From: Domibacillus iocasae
GTDB taxonomy: Bacteria; Bacillota; Bacilli; Bacillales; Domibacillaceae
DNA length: 64,000 bases
Direction of reading: 5' to 3'
Assembly: GCF_001750285.1 (NCBI RefSeq)
Contig: NZ_MAMP01000003.1
Coordinates: 1 to 64,000, forward strand
Shown: in pieces, positions 20,306 through 29,623 of the stretch
Position numbering within the stretch: position 1 is the first letter of the stretch
Layout of the letters: each line of letters begins with the position of its first letter
The notes under the pieces: model-generated
Told to the model about the DNA's origin: nothing
Database searches by the model: none
What the model saw: only the letters and a program-made list of their open reading frames with translations
Made by a program: the position numbers and the translations under genes

Positions 20306-21229
20306 TTGGAGGAACAATCATTATCGACGTACCAGCGTGCCCTCGAATCGTTATGGGCTAAATTTACAAATGAAGAAACGTGGCTTGTTTTCGGGGAAGC
20401 TGCCCTTAAAATCACACTGACGATTCTGGCGGCATGGTTAATTGTCAAGGTTGGAAAAATAGCGGTTCGCAACTTTTTTGTCATCCGTTCAAAAGCACCG
20501 CTTACCTTTTCCGAGCGGCGTGAAAATACACTATTAAAGCTGATTGAGAATGTACTTGCGTATGTTGTTTATTTTATCGCGCTCGTCAACATACTTGGTG
20601 TTTTGACTTTTGATGTGAAAGGATTAATTGCAGGGGCTGGAGTACTTGGTCTTGCGATTGGTTTTGGGGCTCAAAGCTTAGTAAAAGACGTCATTACCGG
20701 CTTCTTTATTATTTTCGAGGACCAGTTTTCAGTCGGAGACTTTGTCCGCATTGGCCAGTTTGAAGGAACGGTTGAAGAGATCGGCCTGCGTACGACAAAG
20801 TTAAAGGTATGGACCGGAGAAATTCACATTATTCCGAACGGCAGCATTATCGAAGTGACAAACTTCTCACTCAATAACAGCGTTGCAGTTGTAGATGTGG
20901 GCATTGCATATGAAGAAAATATTGAAGAAGCTGAAAAAGTGATTAACGGAATGCTGGAGACGTTAAAAGATAAGTATCCAGAAATCGTAGATACTCCGAA
21001 GTTGCTTGGTATTCAAACACTGGCACCATCTGATGTGACACTCCGTATTACAGCGGAAACAACACCGATGAACCACTGGTACGTGGCACGAATGATGCGC
21101 AAAGACATTAAAGAATGCCTAGACGCGAACGGAATTGAAATTCCATATCCACGTATGGTTATGTACTCGCGCACAGATCAAGAAGCACAGGCAGCATCAA
21201 AACAAGCAAGCAGCGGAGGAACGGCATGA
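20306..21229 (+). CDS. Small-conductance mechanosensitive channel, MscS family
   Basis: MscS channels open under membrane tension and release solutes during osmotic downshift. The 307-residue protein has an N-terminal region with two to three transmembrane helices. The pore-lining glycine/alanine helix is GLAIGFGAQSLVKDVITGFFIIFEDQFSVGD (split here at about residues 112-142). A beta domain (TVEEIGLRTTKLKVWTGE, IPNGSI) and the C-terminal alpha/beta cytoplasmic domain follow. The TTG at 20306 has GAAGGAGGG upstream. The stop overlaps the next start. It resembles the YkuT-type MscS found beside ychF in many bacilli. Confidence 0.92.
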   Translation: MEEQSLSTYQRALESLWAKFTNEETWLVFGEAALKITLTILAAWLIVKVGKIAVRNFFVIRSKAPLTFSERRENTLLKLIENVLAYVVYFIALVNILGVLTFDVKGLIAGAGVLGLAIGFGAQSLVKDVITGFFIIFEDQFSVGDFVRIGQFEGTVEEIGLRTTKLKVWTGEIHIIPNGSIIEVTNFSLNNSVAVVDVGIAYEENIEEAEKVINGMLETLKDKYPEIVDTPKLLGIQTLAPSDVTLRITAETTPMNHWYVARMMRKDIKECLDANGIEIPYPRMVMYSRTDQEAQAASKQASSGGTA

Positions 21230-21426
21230 TGGAAGAAAAACAATTTGAGTTAAATGATGTTGTCGAAATGAAAAAAGCCCATCCGTGCGGCACAAACCGC
21301 TGGAAAATCATTCGTCTTGGCATGGATATCCGAATCAAATGTGAAGGCTGTGGACACAGCGTTATGCTGCCGCGGCGTGAATTTGCAAAAAAAATGAAAA
21401 AAGTAGTAACAGAGAGCGGCGAATGA
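21226..21426 (+). CDS. DUF951 family protein (YyzM-like)
   Basis: This 66-residue basic protein has the DUF951 pattern: VVEMKKAHPCGTNRW, then IIRLGMDIRIKCEGCGHSVMLPR. Three cysteines and a histidine (PCG, CEGCGH) could bind a metal. The function is not known. The start codon overlaps the mscS stop (ATGA), which suggests translational coupling. A second ATG immediately follows, so the first residue is uncertain. The mscS-DUF951-ychF order is common in Bacillaceae. Confidence 0.9.
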   Translation: MMEEKQFELNDVVEMKKAHPCGTNRWKIIRLGMDIRIKCEGCGHSVMLPRREFAKKMKKVVTESGE

Positions 21427-21440
21427 GCCGCTCTTTCTTT
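21413..21440 (+). terminator. Terminator at the end of the DUF951 gene
   Basis: Arms AGAGCGGC (21413-21420) and GCCGCTCT (21426-21433) are followed by TTCTTT; the stop codon is in the loop. Confidence 0.8.
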
Positions 21441-21533
21441 GCGTTGCCTTTTTCCGCCGCAGTCCATATAATGGGGAAAGGTTTAGAGAATACAATGTCC
21501 GTTTTTACAGAAAACAAGGAGTGAATAAATAAT

Positions 21534-22634
21534 ATGGCATTAACAGCAGGAATAGTCGGTCTTCCGAACGTCGGCAAGTCGACCCTATTTAACGCAATCA
21601 CAAAAGCAGGGGCTGAATCGGCAAACTATCCGTTTTGTACAATCGACCCAAACGTTGGCATTGTGGAAGTGCCTGATGCGCGGCTCACAAAGTTAACAGA
21701 AATGGTCACGCCGAAAAAAACAATTCCAACAGCGTTTGAATTTACTGATATTGCGGGAATTGTTAAAGGTGCAAGCAAAGGGGAAGGGCTTGGAAACAAG
21801 TTTTTGTCTCACATTCGTGAAGTGGATGCGATTTGCCAGGTGGTTCGCTGTTTCGATGATGAAAATATTACACACGTGTCCGGTAAAGTAGATCCGATTG
21901 ACGACATTGAAGTCATTAACCTGGAGCTTATTTTGGCGGATCTGGAGTCTGTTGATAAACGTCTTGCGCGTGTTGTAAAGCTTGCGAAACAAAAAGACAA
22001 GGACGCTGTAGCGGAGCATGATGTGCTTGTTCTCGTGAAAGAAGCACTTGAATCAGATAAGCCTGCCCGTTCGGTTGAATTTACTGAAGAACAGCAAAAA
22101 ATTGTGAAACAGCTACACTTGCTGACAGCAAAACCAATGCTGTATGTGGCCAATGTGAGCGAAGAAGAAATCGCGGATGCGTCCAGCAACGAGCATGTGG
22201 GAAAAGTACGAGAATACGCTGCTGGCGAAGGTTCGGAAGTAATCGTTATCAGTGCGAAAGTAGAAGAAGAAATCGCGGAGCTTGATGATGATGAAAAAGC
22301 AATGTTTCTTGAAGAGCTTGGCATTGAACAATCGGGTCTGGACCAATTAATCACTGCAGCTTACTCCCTTTTAGGACTTGCAACATACTTTACAGCAGGT
22401 GTGCAGGAAGTGCGTGCATGGACGTTCCTTAAAGGCATGAAAGCACCACAATGTGCGGGGATTATTCATACCGACTTTGAACGCGGCTTTATTCGTGCCG
22501 AAACGGTTTCATACGATGATCTTGTCGAAAATGGCTCTATGACAGCTGCAAAAGAAGCCGGCAAAGTCCGTCTCGAAGGAAAAGAATACGTGATGAAAGA
22601 CGGAGACGTTGTTCACTTCCGGTTTAACGTTTAA
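21534..22634 (+). CDS. ychF: Redox-regulated ATPase YchF (Obg family)
   Basis: YchF is an Obg-related P-loop ATPase that prefers ATP, binds ribosomes and affects stress responses. The 366-residue protein has G1 [16 protein letters not shown]3 [20 protein letters not shown], an altered G4 (NVSEEE instead of NKxD, typical of ATP-preferring YchF), a coiled-coil insertion (about 130-200) and the C-terminal TGS domain ending [15 protein letters not shown] start with AAGGAG. It has its own terminator. Confidence 0.97.
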   Translation: MALTAGIVGLPNVGKSTLFNAITKAGAESANYPFCTIDPNVGIVEVPDARLTKLTEMVTPKKTIPTAFEFTDIAGIVKGASKGEGLGNKFLSHIREVDAICQVVRCFDDENITHVSGKVDPIDDIEVINLELILADLESVDKRLARVVKLAKQKDKDAVAEHDVLVLVKEALESDKPARSVEFTEEQQKIVKQLHLLTAKPMLYVANVSEEEIADASSNEHVGKVREYAAGEGSEVIVISAKVEEEIAELDDDEKAMFLEELGIEQSGLDQLITAAYSLLGLATYFTAGVQEVRAWTFLKGMKAPQCAGIIHTDFERGFIRAETVSYDDLVENGSMTAAKEAGKVRLEGKEYVMKDGDVVHFRFNV

Positions 22635-22653
22635 TTTAATATGTCTGGAGACT

Positions 22654-22702
22654 AGACTATCCCAAGAGCCAGAAAAACTGGCTTTTAAGGATAGTCTTTT
22701 TT
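22654..22702 (+). terminator. Terminator after ychF
   Basis: Outer arms AGACTATCC (22654-22662) and GGATAGTCT (22689-22697) enclose an inner stem AGCCAG/CTGGCT, then six T. Confidence 0.9.
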
Positions 22703-22725
22703 CTATTAACGCTGAAATTGTAGCA

Positions 22726-22759
22726 GCTAACGCCGAAAAATTCATTTTTTGGCGTTAGC
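22726..22759. terminator. Second hairpin in the ychF-fetB spacer, possibly bidirectional
   Basis: Perfect 9-bp arms GCTAACGCC (22726-22734) and GGCGTTAGC (22751-22759) are extended by an A-run opposite a T-run. It has no long T tail on the plus strand and no gene to terminate; its role is unclear. Confidence 0.4.
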
Positions 22760-22816
22760 AATTACACATTGGATCAAAAAATATAAGAGATTCCCTTTTT
22801 GACGGAGGTAGCTTGT

Positions 22817-23563
22817 TTGAAAGACATTAGCTATGCAGCACTGCTGGCCGCTTTTTTGTTTATGGCAATACCGCTCTGGCTATCGTATAAGCAAAAGCTC
22901 GGTATTTCCAGGGAAATGCTGAATGCATCCATTCGGGCGTTTGTTCAGTTAATGATTATTGGTTACATCATTACATTTGTTTTTTCCATTGAAGCACCAA
23001 TTCTTTTTTCACTAATTATCCTTGTGATGATTTTGATCGCGGCAAAAACATGTGCGAAACGCGGCGGCAGTTTTAATTATTCTTTTCAAATTGCCTTTAC
23101 CGCTCTTTTAACAGCGGAAATGCTGTCTGTATCGATATGGGTTCTGTTTGATATTGTGGAGTATGAAGCGCAGTACATTCTGCCAATGAGCGGTATGATT
23201 ATTGGGAGTTCAATGGTAGCGATCAGCCTTGTATTTGACCGGCTGAAGCGGGAGTTTGATTTGACGAAAGAACTCATTATGGGAAAACTGGCACTCGGTG
23301 CGACGAATCGCCAAGCATCGCAAGAGTTGATCGAAGCAACTGTGAAAGCAGCACTCATTCCAAATGTGGAAGCGATGAAAACAATCGGTCTTGTGCAGCT
23401 GCCAGGCATGATGACAGGTGCGATTATTGCTGGCTCTTCACCCGTCATTGCGGTGAAGTACCAGCTCGTCATTGTTTTAACTAACTTTGGAAACACAGCG
23501 TTGACAGCTATTATCGTCTGTTTTTTGGCGTACTCGTCTTTTTTTAAGCAAAAAATGTTTTAA
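22817..23563 (+). CDS. FetB/YbbM-family (UPF0014) membrane permease
   Basis: This 248-residue protein has about seven hydrophobic segments. The UPF0014 signature is visible in GMIIGSSMVAISLVFDRLKREF, LGATNRQA and the GLVQLPGMMTGAIIAGSSPVIAVKYQ segment. In E. coli the relative FetB forms an ABC-type iron exporter with the ATPase FetA. No ATPase gene neighbours it here, so a partner must be encoded elsewhere or it works alone. I chose the TTG at 22817 because GGAGGT lies 7 nt upstream; the reading frame open from 22799 starts before that site. Confidence 0.82.
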   Translation: MKDISYAALLAAFLFMAIPLWLSYKQKLGISREMLNASIRAFVQLMIIGYIITFVFSIEAPILFSLIILVMILIAAKTCAKRGGSFNYSFQIAFTALLTAEMLSVSIWVLFDIVEYEAQYILPMSGMIIGSSMVAISLVFDRLKREFDLTKELIMGKLALGATNRQASQELIEATVKAALIPNVEAMKTIGLVQLPGMMTGAIIAGSSPVIAVKYQLVIVLTNFGNTALTAIIVCFLAYSSFFKQKMF

Positions 23564-23565
23564 AG

Positions 23566-23594
23566 TTGCATTAATCAAACGTACGTTCTATAAT
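23566..23594 (+). promoter_or_regulatory. rpsF operon promoter P1
   Basis: TTGCAT (23566-23571) and a perfect TATAAT (23589-23594) with 17-bp spacer. A LexA-like palindrome fills the spacer. Confidence 0.8.
23576..23589. promoter_or_regulatory. Candidate LexA (Cheo) box in P1
   Basis: CAAACGTACGTTCT departs from the Bacillus SOS box CGAACnnnnGTTYC at two of the specified positions. It lies between the -35 and -10 of P1, a classic repressor position. SOS induction of ssb is known in B. subtilis. Confidence 0.45.
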
Positions 23595-23655
23595 GAAAAG
23601 GTGTTCACCTGCACAGCCATGAGCCCCGTTTTATTTTCTCTTATTGTGAAAAACG

Positions 23656-23684
23656 TTGCGCTGTTGAGAGATTCATGTTATAAT
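23656..23684 (+). promoter_or_regulatory. rpsF operon promoter P2
   Basis: TTGCGC (23656-23661) and a perfect TATAAT (23679-23684) with 17-bp spacer and an upstream TG. Confidence 0.75.
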
Positions 23685-23710
23685 TTCAACTTGTGAGTAA
23701 TGAAAATTTG

Positions 23711-23754
23711 CTCCTTGCCCTTTTAAATAAAAGGGCCGCATAGTCCACGAGGAG
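23711..23754 (+). promoter_or_regulatory. Candidate S6:S18 autoregulatory mRNA leader
   Basis: A stem CCCTTTT (23718-23724) with AAAAGGG (23729-23735) is followed by CCG (23736-23738). CTCCT at 23711-23715 can pair with AGGAG (23750-23754) in the rpsF ribosome-binding site. A hairpin with an unpaired CCG is the described target of the S6:S18 complex in rpsF leaders. Such binding would hide the ribosome-binding site. Confidence 0.6.
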
Positions 23755-23764
23755 GTGAACGAAG

Positions 23765-24058
23765 ATGAGAAAGTACGAATTCATGTACATTATCCGCCCG
23801 AACATTGAAGATGAGGCAAAAAAAGCGCTTGTTGAGCGTTTTGACACAATCCTTACTTCAAACGGTGCCGAAATCATCGAGTCAAAAGAATGGGGTAAAC
23901 GCCGTCTAGCATACGAAATCAACGATTTCCGTGAAGGCTTCTACCAACTAATTCAAGCTAAAGCTGAAGATGCAGCTGCAGTTAATGAATTTGACCGTCT
24001 TGCGAAAATCAGCGATGACATTATCCGTCATATCGTTGTTAAACAAGAAGAAAAGTAA
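23765..24058 (+). CDS. rpsF: 30S ribosomal protein S6
   Basis: S6 binds with S18 in the platform of the small subunit. The 97-residue protein begins [13 protein letters not shown] and has the conserved [17 protein letters not shown] segment. It is the first gene of the rpsF-ssb-rpsR operon and has a strong GAGGAGGTG site. The hairpin and CCG motif in its leader suggest feedback control. Confidence 0.98.
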   Translation: MRKYEFMYIIRPNIEDEAKKALVERFDTILTSNGAEIIESKEWGKRRLAYEINDFREGFYQLIQAKAEDAAAVNEFDRLAKISDDIIRHIVVKQEEK

Positions 24059-24088
24059 TCGCTGTACAATAAATACACATCTTTTTCA

Positions 24089-24109
24089 TCATGTTTCAAT
24101 TTGAAACAT
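24089..24109. other. Inverted repeat between rpsF and ssb
   Basis: ATGTTTCAA and TTGAAACAT flank a single T, a 9+1+9 bp perfect inverted repeat about 25 bp upstream of the ssb start. It resembles half a parS at each end but has the wrong centre. It could be an operator, an RNA hairpin or chance. Confidence 0.35.
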
Positions 24110-24134
24110 TTTAAAAGAAAAGGAGTTGATTCTG

Positions 24135-24674
24135 ATGATAAACCGAGTGGTTTTAGTGGGCCGTTTAACGAAAGACCCTGAACTTCGCTATACGCCATCC
24201 GGTGCAGCTGTTGCGACATTTACGCTTGCGGTGAACCGTACGTACACGAACCAGCAGGGCGACCGGGAAGCGGATTTCATCAACTGTGTGATCTGGCGTA
24301 AGCCGGCTGAAAACGTAGCGAATTTCTTGAAAAAAGGAAGTCTTGCCGGCGTTGAAGGACGCATCCAAACACGCAATTATGAAGGTCAGGATGGAAAGCG
24401 CGTTTACGTGACAGAAGTCCAGGCAGACAGTGTCCAATTTCTTGAACCAAAATCCGGCGGCGGTGGAGGGAGCCAATATGGCAATGCTCCTCAACAGCAG
24501 GGTGGCGGTTATGGCGGCGGACAGCAGCAAAGCAATCAGGACTTTCCGTTTGGCCAGCAACAGCAGAATCAACAGCGCGGCAATAACAATGCCGGTTATT
24601 CTAAAATGAATGAAGATCCGTTTGCAGATAACGGTCAGCCGATCGATATTTCAGACGATGATCTTCCGTTCTAA
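24135..24674 (+). CDS. ssb: Single-stranded DNA-binding protein SSB
   Basis: SSB coats single-stranded DNA and recruits repair and replication proteins through its acidic tip. The 179-residue protein has an OB fold (about 1-107, [21 protein letters not shown]). A glycine/glutamine-rich disordered linker follows (about 110-160). The C-terminal tip DISDDDLPF is the partner-binding motif. The ATG at 24135 has AAAGGAG upstream; the TTG at 24126 lies too close to that site. The gene sits in the rpsF-ssb-rpsR operon. Confidence 0.97.
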   Translation: MINRVVLVGRLTKDPELRYTPSGAAVATFTLAVNRTYTNQQGDREADFINCVIWRKPAENVANFLKKGSLAGVEGRIQTRNYEGQDGKRVYVTEVQADSVQFLEPKSGGGGGSQYGNAPQQQGGGYGGGQQQSNQDFPFGQQQQNQQRGNNNAGYSKMNEDPFADNGQPIDISDDDLPF

Positions 24675-24698
24675 TTAAAGCAAGAGGAGGGGAAACTC

Positions 24699-24935
24699 AT
24701 GGCAGGACGCAGAGGTGGACGTAAGCGTAAAAAGGTTTGTTATTTCACATCTAACGGTATTACACATATCGATTATAAAGATGTTGATTTGCTTAAAAAG
24801 TTTGTATCTGAACGTGGAAAGATTCTTCCACGCCGTGTAACAGGTACAAGCGCTAAATACCAACGCCGTTTGACGATCGCAATCAAACGCTCGCGGCAGG
24901 TAGCACTTCTTCCATTCGTTGGAGAAGAAAGATAA
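24699..24935 (+). CDS. rpsR: 30S ribosomal protein S18
   Basis: S18 is the small-subunit partner of S6. The 78-residue protein is basic, with the family core [23 protein letters not shown] and [26 protein letters not shown]. The start ATG has GAGGAGGGG upstream. It is the last gene of the operon, and a strong terminator follows. Confidence 0.98.
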   Translation: MAGRRGGRKRKKVCYFTSNGITHIDYKDVDLLKKFVSERGKILPRRVTGTSAKYQRRLTIAIKRSRQVALLPFVGEER

Positions 24936-24940
24936 GACAA

Positions 24941-24978
24941 AAAGCACAATGCTGAATCTTCAGCATTGTGCTTTTTTT
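24941..24978 (+). terminator. Terminator of the rpsF-ssb-rpsR operon
   Basis: A near-perfect 15-bp stem (AAAGCACAATGCTGAA with its complement, two-base loop) is followed by seven T. Confidence 0.95.
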
Positions 24979-25103
24979 GTGAAACAAGATAAATGACGAT
25001 CTTCATTATGTAAATAAAAAAATCTATAAATAGTATAGCTTTTTTTGAATTTATAAGTAAAATAGGTAATGGGGTATTATAACTTGGAAATGGTGGTAAA
25101 AAA

Positions 25104-27107
25104 TTGAAGGTTATCAAATCAATCAAAACAAAATTGCTTCTTCCGATCATTGCAGCGCTTATTTTGGCGTTTGCCTTTATAATCGGATTTATTAGCTGGC
25201 AAACAGAAAATAGTGTTGAAAAAAGTGTGATTGCTCAAAGTGAGGGAATTGTAGAAAGTTTATCAGGAACGGTAAAATCGTTTTTAGATCAATATGAAAA
25301 AAGCATCGGCCTATTATCGGTTAATGAGACGATTCAAGCATATGGCTCAGCTGAACTGGACGGAGATGAAGCTGCCAGTCAGCAAACTGCGGCATTATTT
25401 GGGGATTATTTAGAAACGTATGGAGAAGTTACTAATATTTATTTTGGTGTAGAAGACGGGACAACACTTATCATGCCGGAAATTGAGCTTCCAGCTGATT
25501 TTGATCCTCGTGAACGGGACTGGTATACGCAGGCTGAAAATAAAAAAGCCGCTGTATGGAGCGAGCCATACGAAGATACAGCAACAGGTGCGTCAGTCGT
25601 CACTGTTTCAAGAGCAGTATATGATGCAAATGACCGTTTTCTTGGCGTCCTTGGAGTTGACATCGATTTAACCGTATTAGCGGAACGGGTCACGCAGACC
25701 GATCTCGGCTACAAAGGCTATCCGATTATTTTTTCTCCTGTAGGTACGGCTATTGTTCATCCGACTCTTCAAGGAGAAAATTTAACGAAAGTGGATGTCG
25801 TAAAAGAAATTATCGATGGTTCCTCACCATCCGGAACAAAATATTATCAGATGGATGGTGAAGACCGCATCATTGTTTTTAATAATGTTCCTGGTTTAAA
25901 TTGGACAGTAGGTGCCGTTTACAACAAAGCCAATTTGCTCGACTTATCTGAATCAGTTGGACAATCACTCCTTTGGACAGGCATTATCCTTCTCATCTTA
26001 ATCAGTGCGGCAATGCTTTTCGTCGTTTCCAGCATCGTTAAGCCGCTTCGTCAGCTTGAACGCTCGGCGTTTCAGGTGGCAGAAGGTGATTTGTCGGTGC
26101 AGGTACCTGTTACGACCAAAGATGAAGTCGGGCAGGTGGCGGCCGCATTTAATAAAATGACAGAAAACATGCGGACCATTCTACAAAAAGTGAACCATTC
26201 TGTTCAAGAGGTAAAAGTATCAGCAGAGAGTTTAAGTGCTGTGTCGGAAGAAACAAATGCATCAAGTGAACAGATGACGCATGCGATTAATGAAATTACG
26301 CTGGGGGTTTCTCGTTCGGCAGAAGATTCTGCCGAAGCAGTAGAGAGGTCAAATAGTCTAGGCAATCAAATCGATGTGATTACCAGACAGGCCAATGAAA
26401 TGGCGAGAGCTGCTTCCCAAGCAGAGCAGGCCAATCAAAAAGGGACCGGACAAATTGAGGAATTGCGCACGGCAAGTGATGAAACAAAAACCTATATTTC
26501 CGGCATGCAAACCGTTATTGAAGAGCTGGAATCAAAAATGACATCGGTTGAAGTTGTTATTCAAGCGATCACGGATATTTCGGCTCAGACGAATTTGCTT
26601 GCGCTCAATGCCTCTATTGAAGCAGCCCGTGCCGGTGAACATGGGAAAGGATTCGCGGTTGTAGCAGAAGAAGTGCGGAAGCTGGCAGAGCAGTCTGGAC
26701 AGGCAGCCAATCAAGTAAGAAAAACGATTACAGACATTCAAGCAGGGTCAAAAACAGCTGTTGAGCACATGAAAAAAACACGCAGCAATTTTGATGAACA
26801 AACAATGGCTGTTGAAGAAACGAGCAAGATTTTTCACCAGTTATCAGCGCTTGTCGGGACGATGGAATCTTCTATTATAACCATCAACCGTGAGATAAAA
26901 GAAGTCGGACTAACAAAAGATGAAGTGATTTATACGATGACCGGCATCGCGGCCAGCAGCCAGCAGTCTGCCGCTGCAAGCGAAGAAGTAAGCGCATCGG
27001 CGGAGGAACAGCTAAAAGCAGTTCGTACTGTGACGGAATCATCGGAGCAATTAATGGGTCTAAGTGCTGAATTAAAAGAAGTAGTGAATCAATTTAAACT
27101 AGCTTGA
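25104..27107 (+). CDS. Methyl-accepting chemotaxis protein with Cache sensor
   Basis: This chemoreceptor senses an extracellular ligand and controls CheA. The 667-residue protein has a transmembrane helix (about 10-32), a double-Cache-type extracellular domain (about 35-280), a second helix (about 288-310) and a HAMP domain (about 311-365). The cytoplasmic signalling hairpin has the conserved tip [22 protein letters not shown]. The ligand is not predictable. The TTG at 25104 has GGTGG upstream and keeps the basic residue-rich N-terminus; an ATG at 25090 reads into a stop. A decayed paralogue follows, suggesting tandem duplication. Confidence 0.93.
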   Translation: MKVIKSIKTKLLLPIIAALILAFAFIIGFISWQTENSVEKSVIAQSEGIVESLSGTVKSFLDQYEKSIGLLSVNETIQAYGSAELDGDEAASQQTAALFGDYLETYGEVTNIYFGVEDGTTLIMPEIELPADFDPRERDWYTQAENKKAAVWSEPYEDTATGASVVTVSRAVYDANDRFLGVLGVDIDLTVLAERVTQTDLGYKGYPIIFSPVGTAIVHPTLQGENLTKVDVVKEIIDGSSPSGTKYYQMDGEDRIIVFNNVPGLNWTVGAVYNKANLLDLSESVGQSLLWTGIILLILISAAMLFVVSSIVKPLRQLERSAFQVAEGDLSVQVPVTTKDEVGQVAAAFNKMTENMRTILQKVNHSVQEVKVSAESLSAVSEETNASSEQMTHAINEITLGVSRSAEDSAEAVERSNSLGNQIDVITRQANEMARAASQAEQANQKGTGQIEELRTASDETKTYISGMQTVIEELESKMTSVEVVIQAITDISAQTNLLALNASIEAARAGEHGKGFAVVAEEVRKLAEQSGQAANQVRKTITDIQAGSKTAVEHMKKTRSNFDEQTMAVEETSKIFHQLSALVGTMESSIITINREIKEVGLTKDEVIYTMTGIAASSQQSAAASEEVSASAEEQLKAVRTVTESSEQLMGLSAELKEVVNQFKLA

Positions 27108-27112
27108 AGATT

Positions 27113-27146
27113 AAAAGAGATGCCGAAACGAGGGCATCTCTTTTTT
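27113..27146 (+). terminator. Terminator after the chemoreceptor gene
   Basis: Stem AGATGCC (27118-27124) with GGCATCT (27133-27139), extended by A/T pairs, followed by six T. Confidence 0.88.
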
Positions 27147-27231
27147 AATATAATCTTTATAATTACTTAATAATATGATGGGTCTATGAAACTATAATGA
27201 GAGGTGGAAACAGGGAGAAAGGTGTAGATTG

Positions 27232-28502
27232 ATGAAATCCATTCGAATGAAATTCATGATACCCATTGCGTTTGTTCTCATTACTGTTGCGCAGACTGGA
27301 TGGAAAATTGGCGCTGTTTATGAAAAACAAAATTTATTTGGCATTTCCAATGAAATGAAAAAAATTCTCACGATTACGGCGTTATCTATTCTTGTGATTG
27401 TAATGGTTGTCGTGTTTTTATTAACGTCTAGCATTACGAAGCCCATTCTGAAATTGAAAGAGTCGGTTAAACAAGTAGCGGACGGTAACTTGCAGACACA
27501 CGTTCACGTTTCGGGAAATGATGAAGTAGCTGAACTTAGCCTTAATTTTAATGAGATGGTTACCAAAATGTGCAGCATCGTTGAAGTAACAGAGGACGCG
27601 GCTAAAAATGTACGGGAATCGATTCAACATTTAAATATAGCTGTTCAAGAAATCAATGAATCCGGCTCGGTGGCTGTAGCGGCGCTTGATGACCTGACAG
27701 ATGGAACAGAGCGTTCGGCAAGCGGATCGAAAAAAGCAGCAGACCGTGCAAAAGAGCTGGGGACATTAATTAGCTTGATTTCTGAAGAAGCCGATTCTAT
27801 GGCTCAATTAGCTCAAAAGGCAGCCACAGCGGCGGATAAGGGGACAAAGCACGTCTCAGCTGTCGTGGAGTCCATGAATGCTTCTGCGGTCCGTATGGAC
27901 GTTGCTATAACGGCCATTCGCACACTTGCTGAAGATATCGGCCGAATTGCAAGCTCGTACACGTGATTGAAGACATATCTGTCCAGACCAATTTACTTGC
28001 CCTTAATGCATCAATTGAAGCAGCATGCGCTGGCAGCCATGGCAAAGGATTTGCGGTCGTAGCGCAAGAAGTAAGAAAGCTTGCAGAGCAATCAAGCAGA
28101 GCAGCCGGTGAAATACATAAAAAAATCGAGGCGGTTCAAGAAGGTTCCACTCATGCCATTGAAACAGTAAGTGAAGCGGGCGGGCACATTATGACGCAGA
28201 CAGAAGCCGTGCGGGAAACGGAAATGGTTTTTGTTAACCAGGAAGACGTTATAATCAAAATGGAAGAAGCCATCGCCCAAATGGTACACAGCGTTCACAC
28301 CGCAAATCAGGAAAAAGATGCCGTCGTCCAGACAGCCGGTCATATTGCTGAAGAAGCACGGGCATCTGCTGCTTCTTGTGAAGAAGTACAGGGCCGGACG
28401 CGGACACAGCTATCAACTATTGAAGGGGTAGCAGCCGCTTCTGAACAGCTTGCTTCATTAAATGAAGAATTAATTCAAGCCATTCGTCAATTTCAAATAT
28501 GA
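27232..28502 (+). pseudogene. Decayed chemoreceptor: sensor deleted and signalling domain frameshifted
   Basis: Compared with the intact neighbour, the N-terminal membrane anchor (MKSIRMKFMIPIAF) runs straight into the last part of the Cache domain (GWKIGAVYEKQNLFG). About 240 sensor residues have thus been removed in frame. A HAMP domain and half the signalling helix follow, then the frame ends at TGA 27964-27966. Reading resumes in another frame with [21 protein letters not shown] to 28502. An extra 8 nt (or equivalent) near 27950-27960 explains the shift. The conserved tip reads EAACAGS instead of EAARAGE. Two independent lesions make this a true pseudogene rather than a sequencing artefact. 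Confidence 0.88.
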
Positions 28503-28628
28503 AGAAATAATGAAAAGTCCGATCTTGTGTTCGGGATTTTTTTGTTTTAAAGTTGAATGGGGGACTAAAGGAATGTAGAATAAAGAAGGAGAATGCCGGA
28601 ATGTGCGGCAAATGAACGGAGTGTTGAA

Positions 28629-29558
28629 GTGGGAAAGACAAAAGTCATAACAGAAGGAGCGATGATGCTGGCAATTTTTACGGTTCTGCTGCTGATCTCA
28701 GTGTATGTACCGATTATTTCAATTGTCGGCGCGCTATTTTTATTGCTTCCTTTTTTGATTTATAGCGGCAAATATCCGGCAGGTCCATCCTTTATGCTGC
28801 TTGCTGGTGCAATCGCTGTGGCGTTTATTGCAGGAGGCATTGTATCTGTGCCGGTGGCGGTCATGTATGGAACAACGGGACTCATGATGGGCATGCTGAT
28901 ACGGAAGCGGTCGGATGGATGGATGGTTTACATGGCAGGAAGCCTTGTGTTTCTTGTAAATATTATCATTCAATATGTTGGAGCGGTGGTGCTGCTCGAT
29001 ATTTCATTTGTGGATCAATTCGGCAGCGCACTGAAGCAATCCATTGTAGAAACCAGCAACATTCTTGGACAGGAAGTTCCTTATACAGAAGATGAAATTA
29101 ACGCGGTCATTGAATATATCGGCGCGCTTTTGCCCGCCATTTTTGTAGTGTCGGCATTTATCGCCGTTCTGCTCATGATAACGGTTAATTATCCAGTTTT
29201 GAAGCGCCTCGGTGTAAAGATGAAACCGCTCAATCCGTTCCGGACGGTTCAGCTTCCACGTGCGATTTTATGGTATTACCTCTTTTTTATGGTCGGTGCA
29301 CTTCTCGTAAAGCCGGAAAGCGGTACAACATGGTACGATATTTATGTAAACGTCATGTTTATTTTGCAGGCATGCTTATACATACAAGGGCTATCATTTG
29401 TTTTTTTCTTTGCTCACAGCAAAAAATGGCCAAAAGCAATTCCGGTCATTCTGGCCGTTTTATCAATTCCCCTTGTCCCGCTTCTTTATCTTATCCGATT
29501 ATTAGGTATAATTGATTTAGGATTTGACTTAAGACGGCGGATGCAAAAAAAGCCTTAA
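28629..29558 (+). CDS. yybS: DUF2232 membrane protein YybS
   Basis: This 309-residue integral membrane protein has about eight hydrophobic segments and the DUF2232 pattern. Examples are GAMMLAIFTVLLLISVYVPI at the N-terminus, PFLIYSGKYP, and LIRLLGIIDLGFDLRRR at the C-terminus. Function is unknown. The family is conserved directly upstream of gdpP and rplI in Bacillaceae and length matches B. subtilis YybS. The GTG at 28629 has CGGAG 7 nt upstream. The ATG at 28593 has its site only one or two bases away and would add 12 polar residues. Confidence 0.9.
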   Translation: MGKTKVITEGAMMLAIFTVLLLISVYVPIISIVGALFLLLPFLIYSGKYPAGPSFMLLAGAIAVAFIAGGIVSVPVAVMYGTTGLMMGMLIRKRSDGWMVYMAGSLVFLVNIIIQYVGAVVLLDISFVDQFGSALKQSIVETSNILGQEVPYTEDEINAVIEYIGALLPAIFVVSAFIAVLLMITVNYPVLKRLGVKMKPLNPFRTVQLPRAILWYYLFFMVGALLVKPESGTTWYDIYVNVMFILQACLYIQGLSFVFFFAHSKKWPKAIPVILAVLSIPLVPLLYLIRLLGIIDLGFDLRRRMQKKP

Positions 29559-29623
29559 ACGCTTTTTAAAATCAGCTCTATTGAACGTAACGAATGGAGC
29601 TTTAGAATGAGGAGCTGAAGCGA

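Noticed and set aside
21809-22354. A 181-codon minus-strand frame opposite ychF
   Set aside because: It is a Ser-rich shadow of ychF codons without initiation signals.
24089-24109. TGTTTCA..TGAAACA before ssb as a parS site
   Set aside because: The centre is wrong in sequence and length (odd spacing), unlike the two perfect sites.
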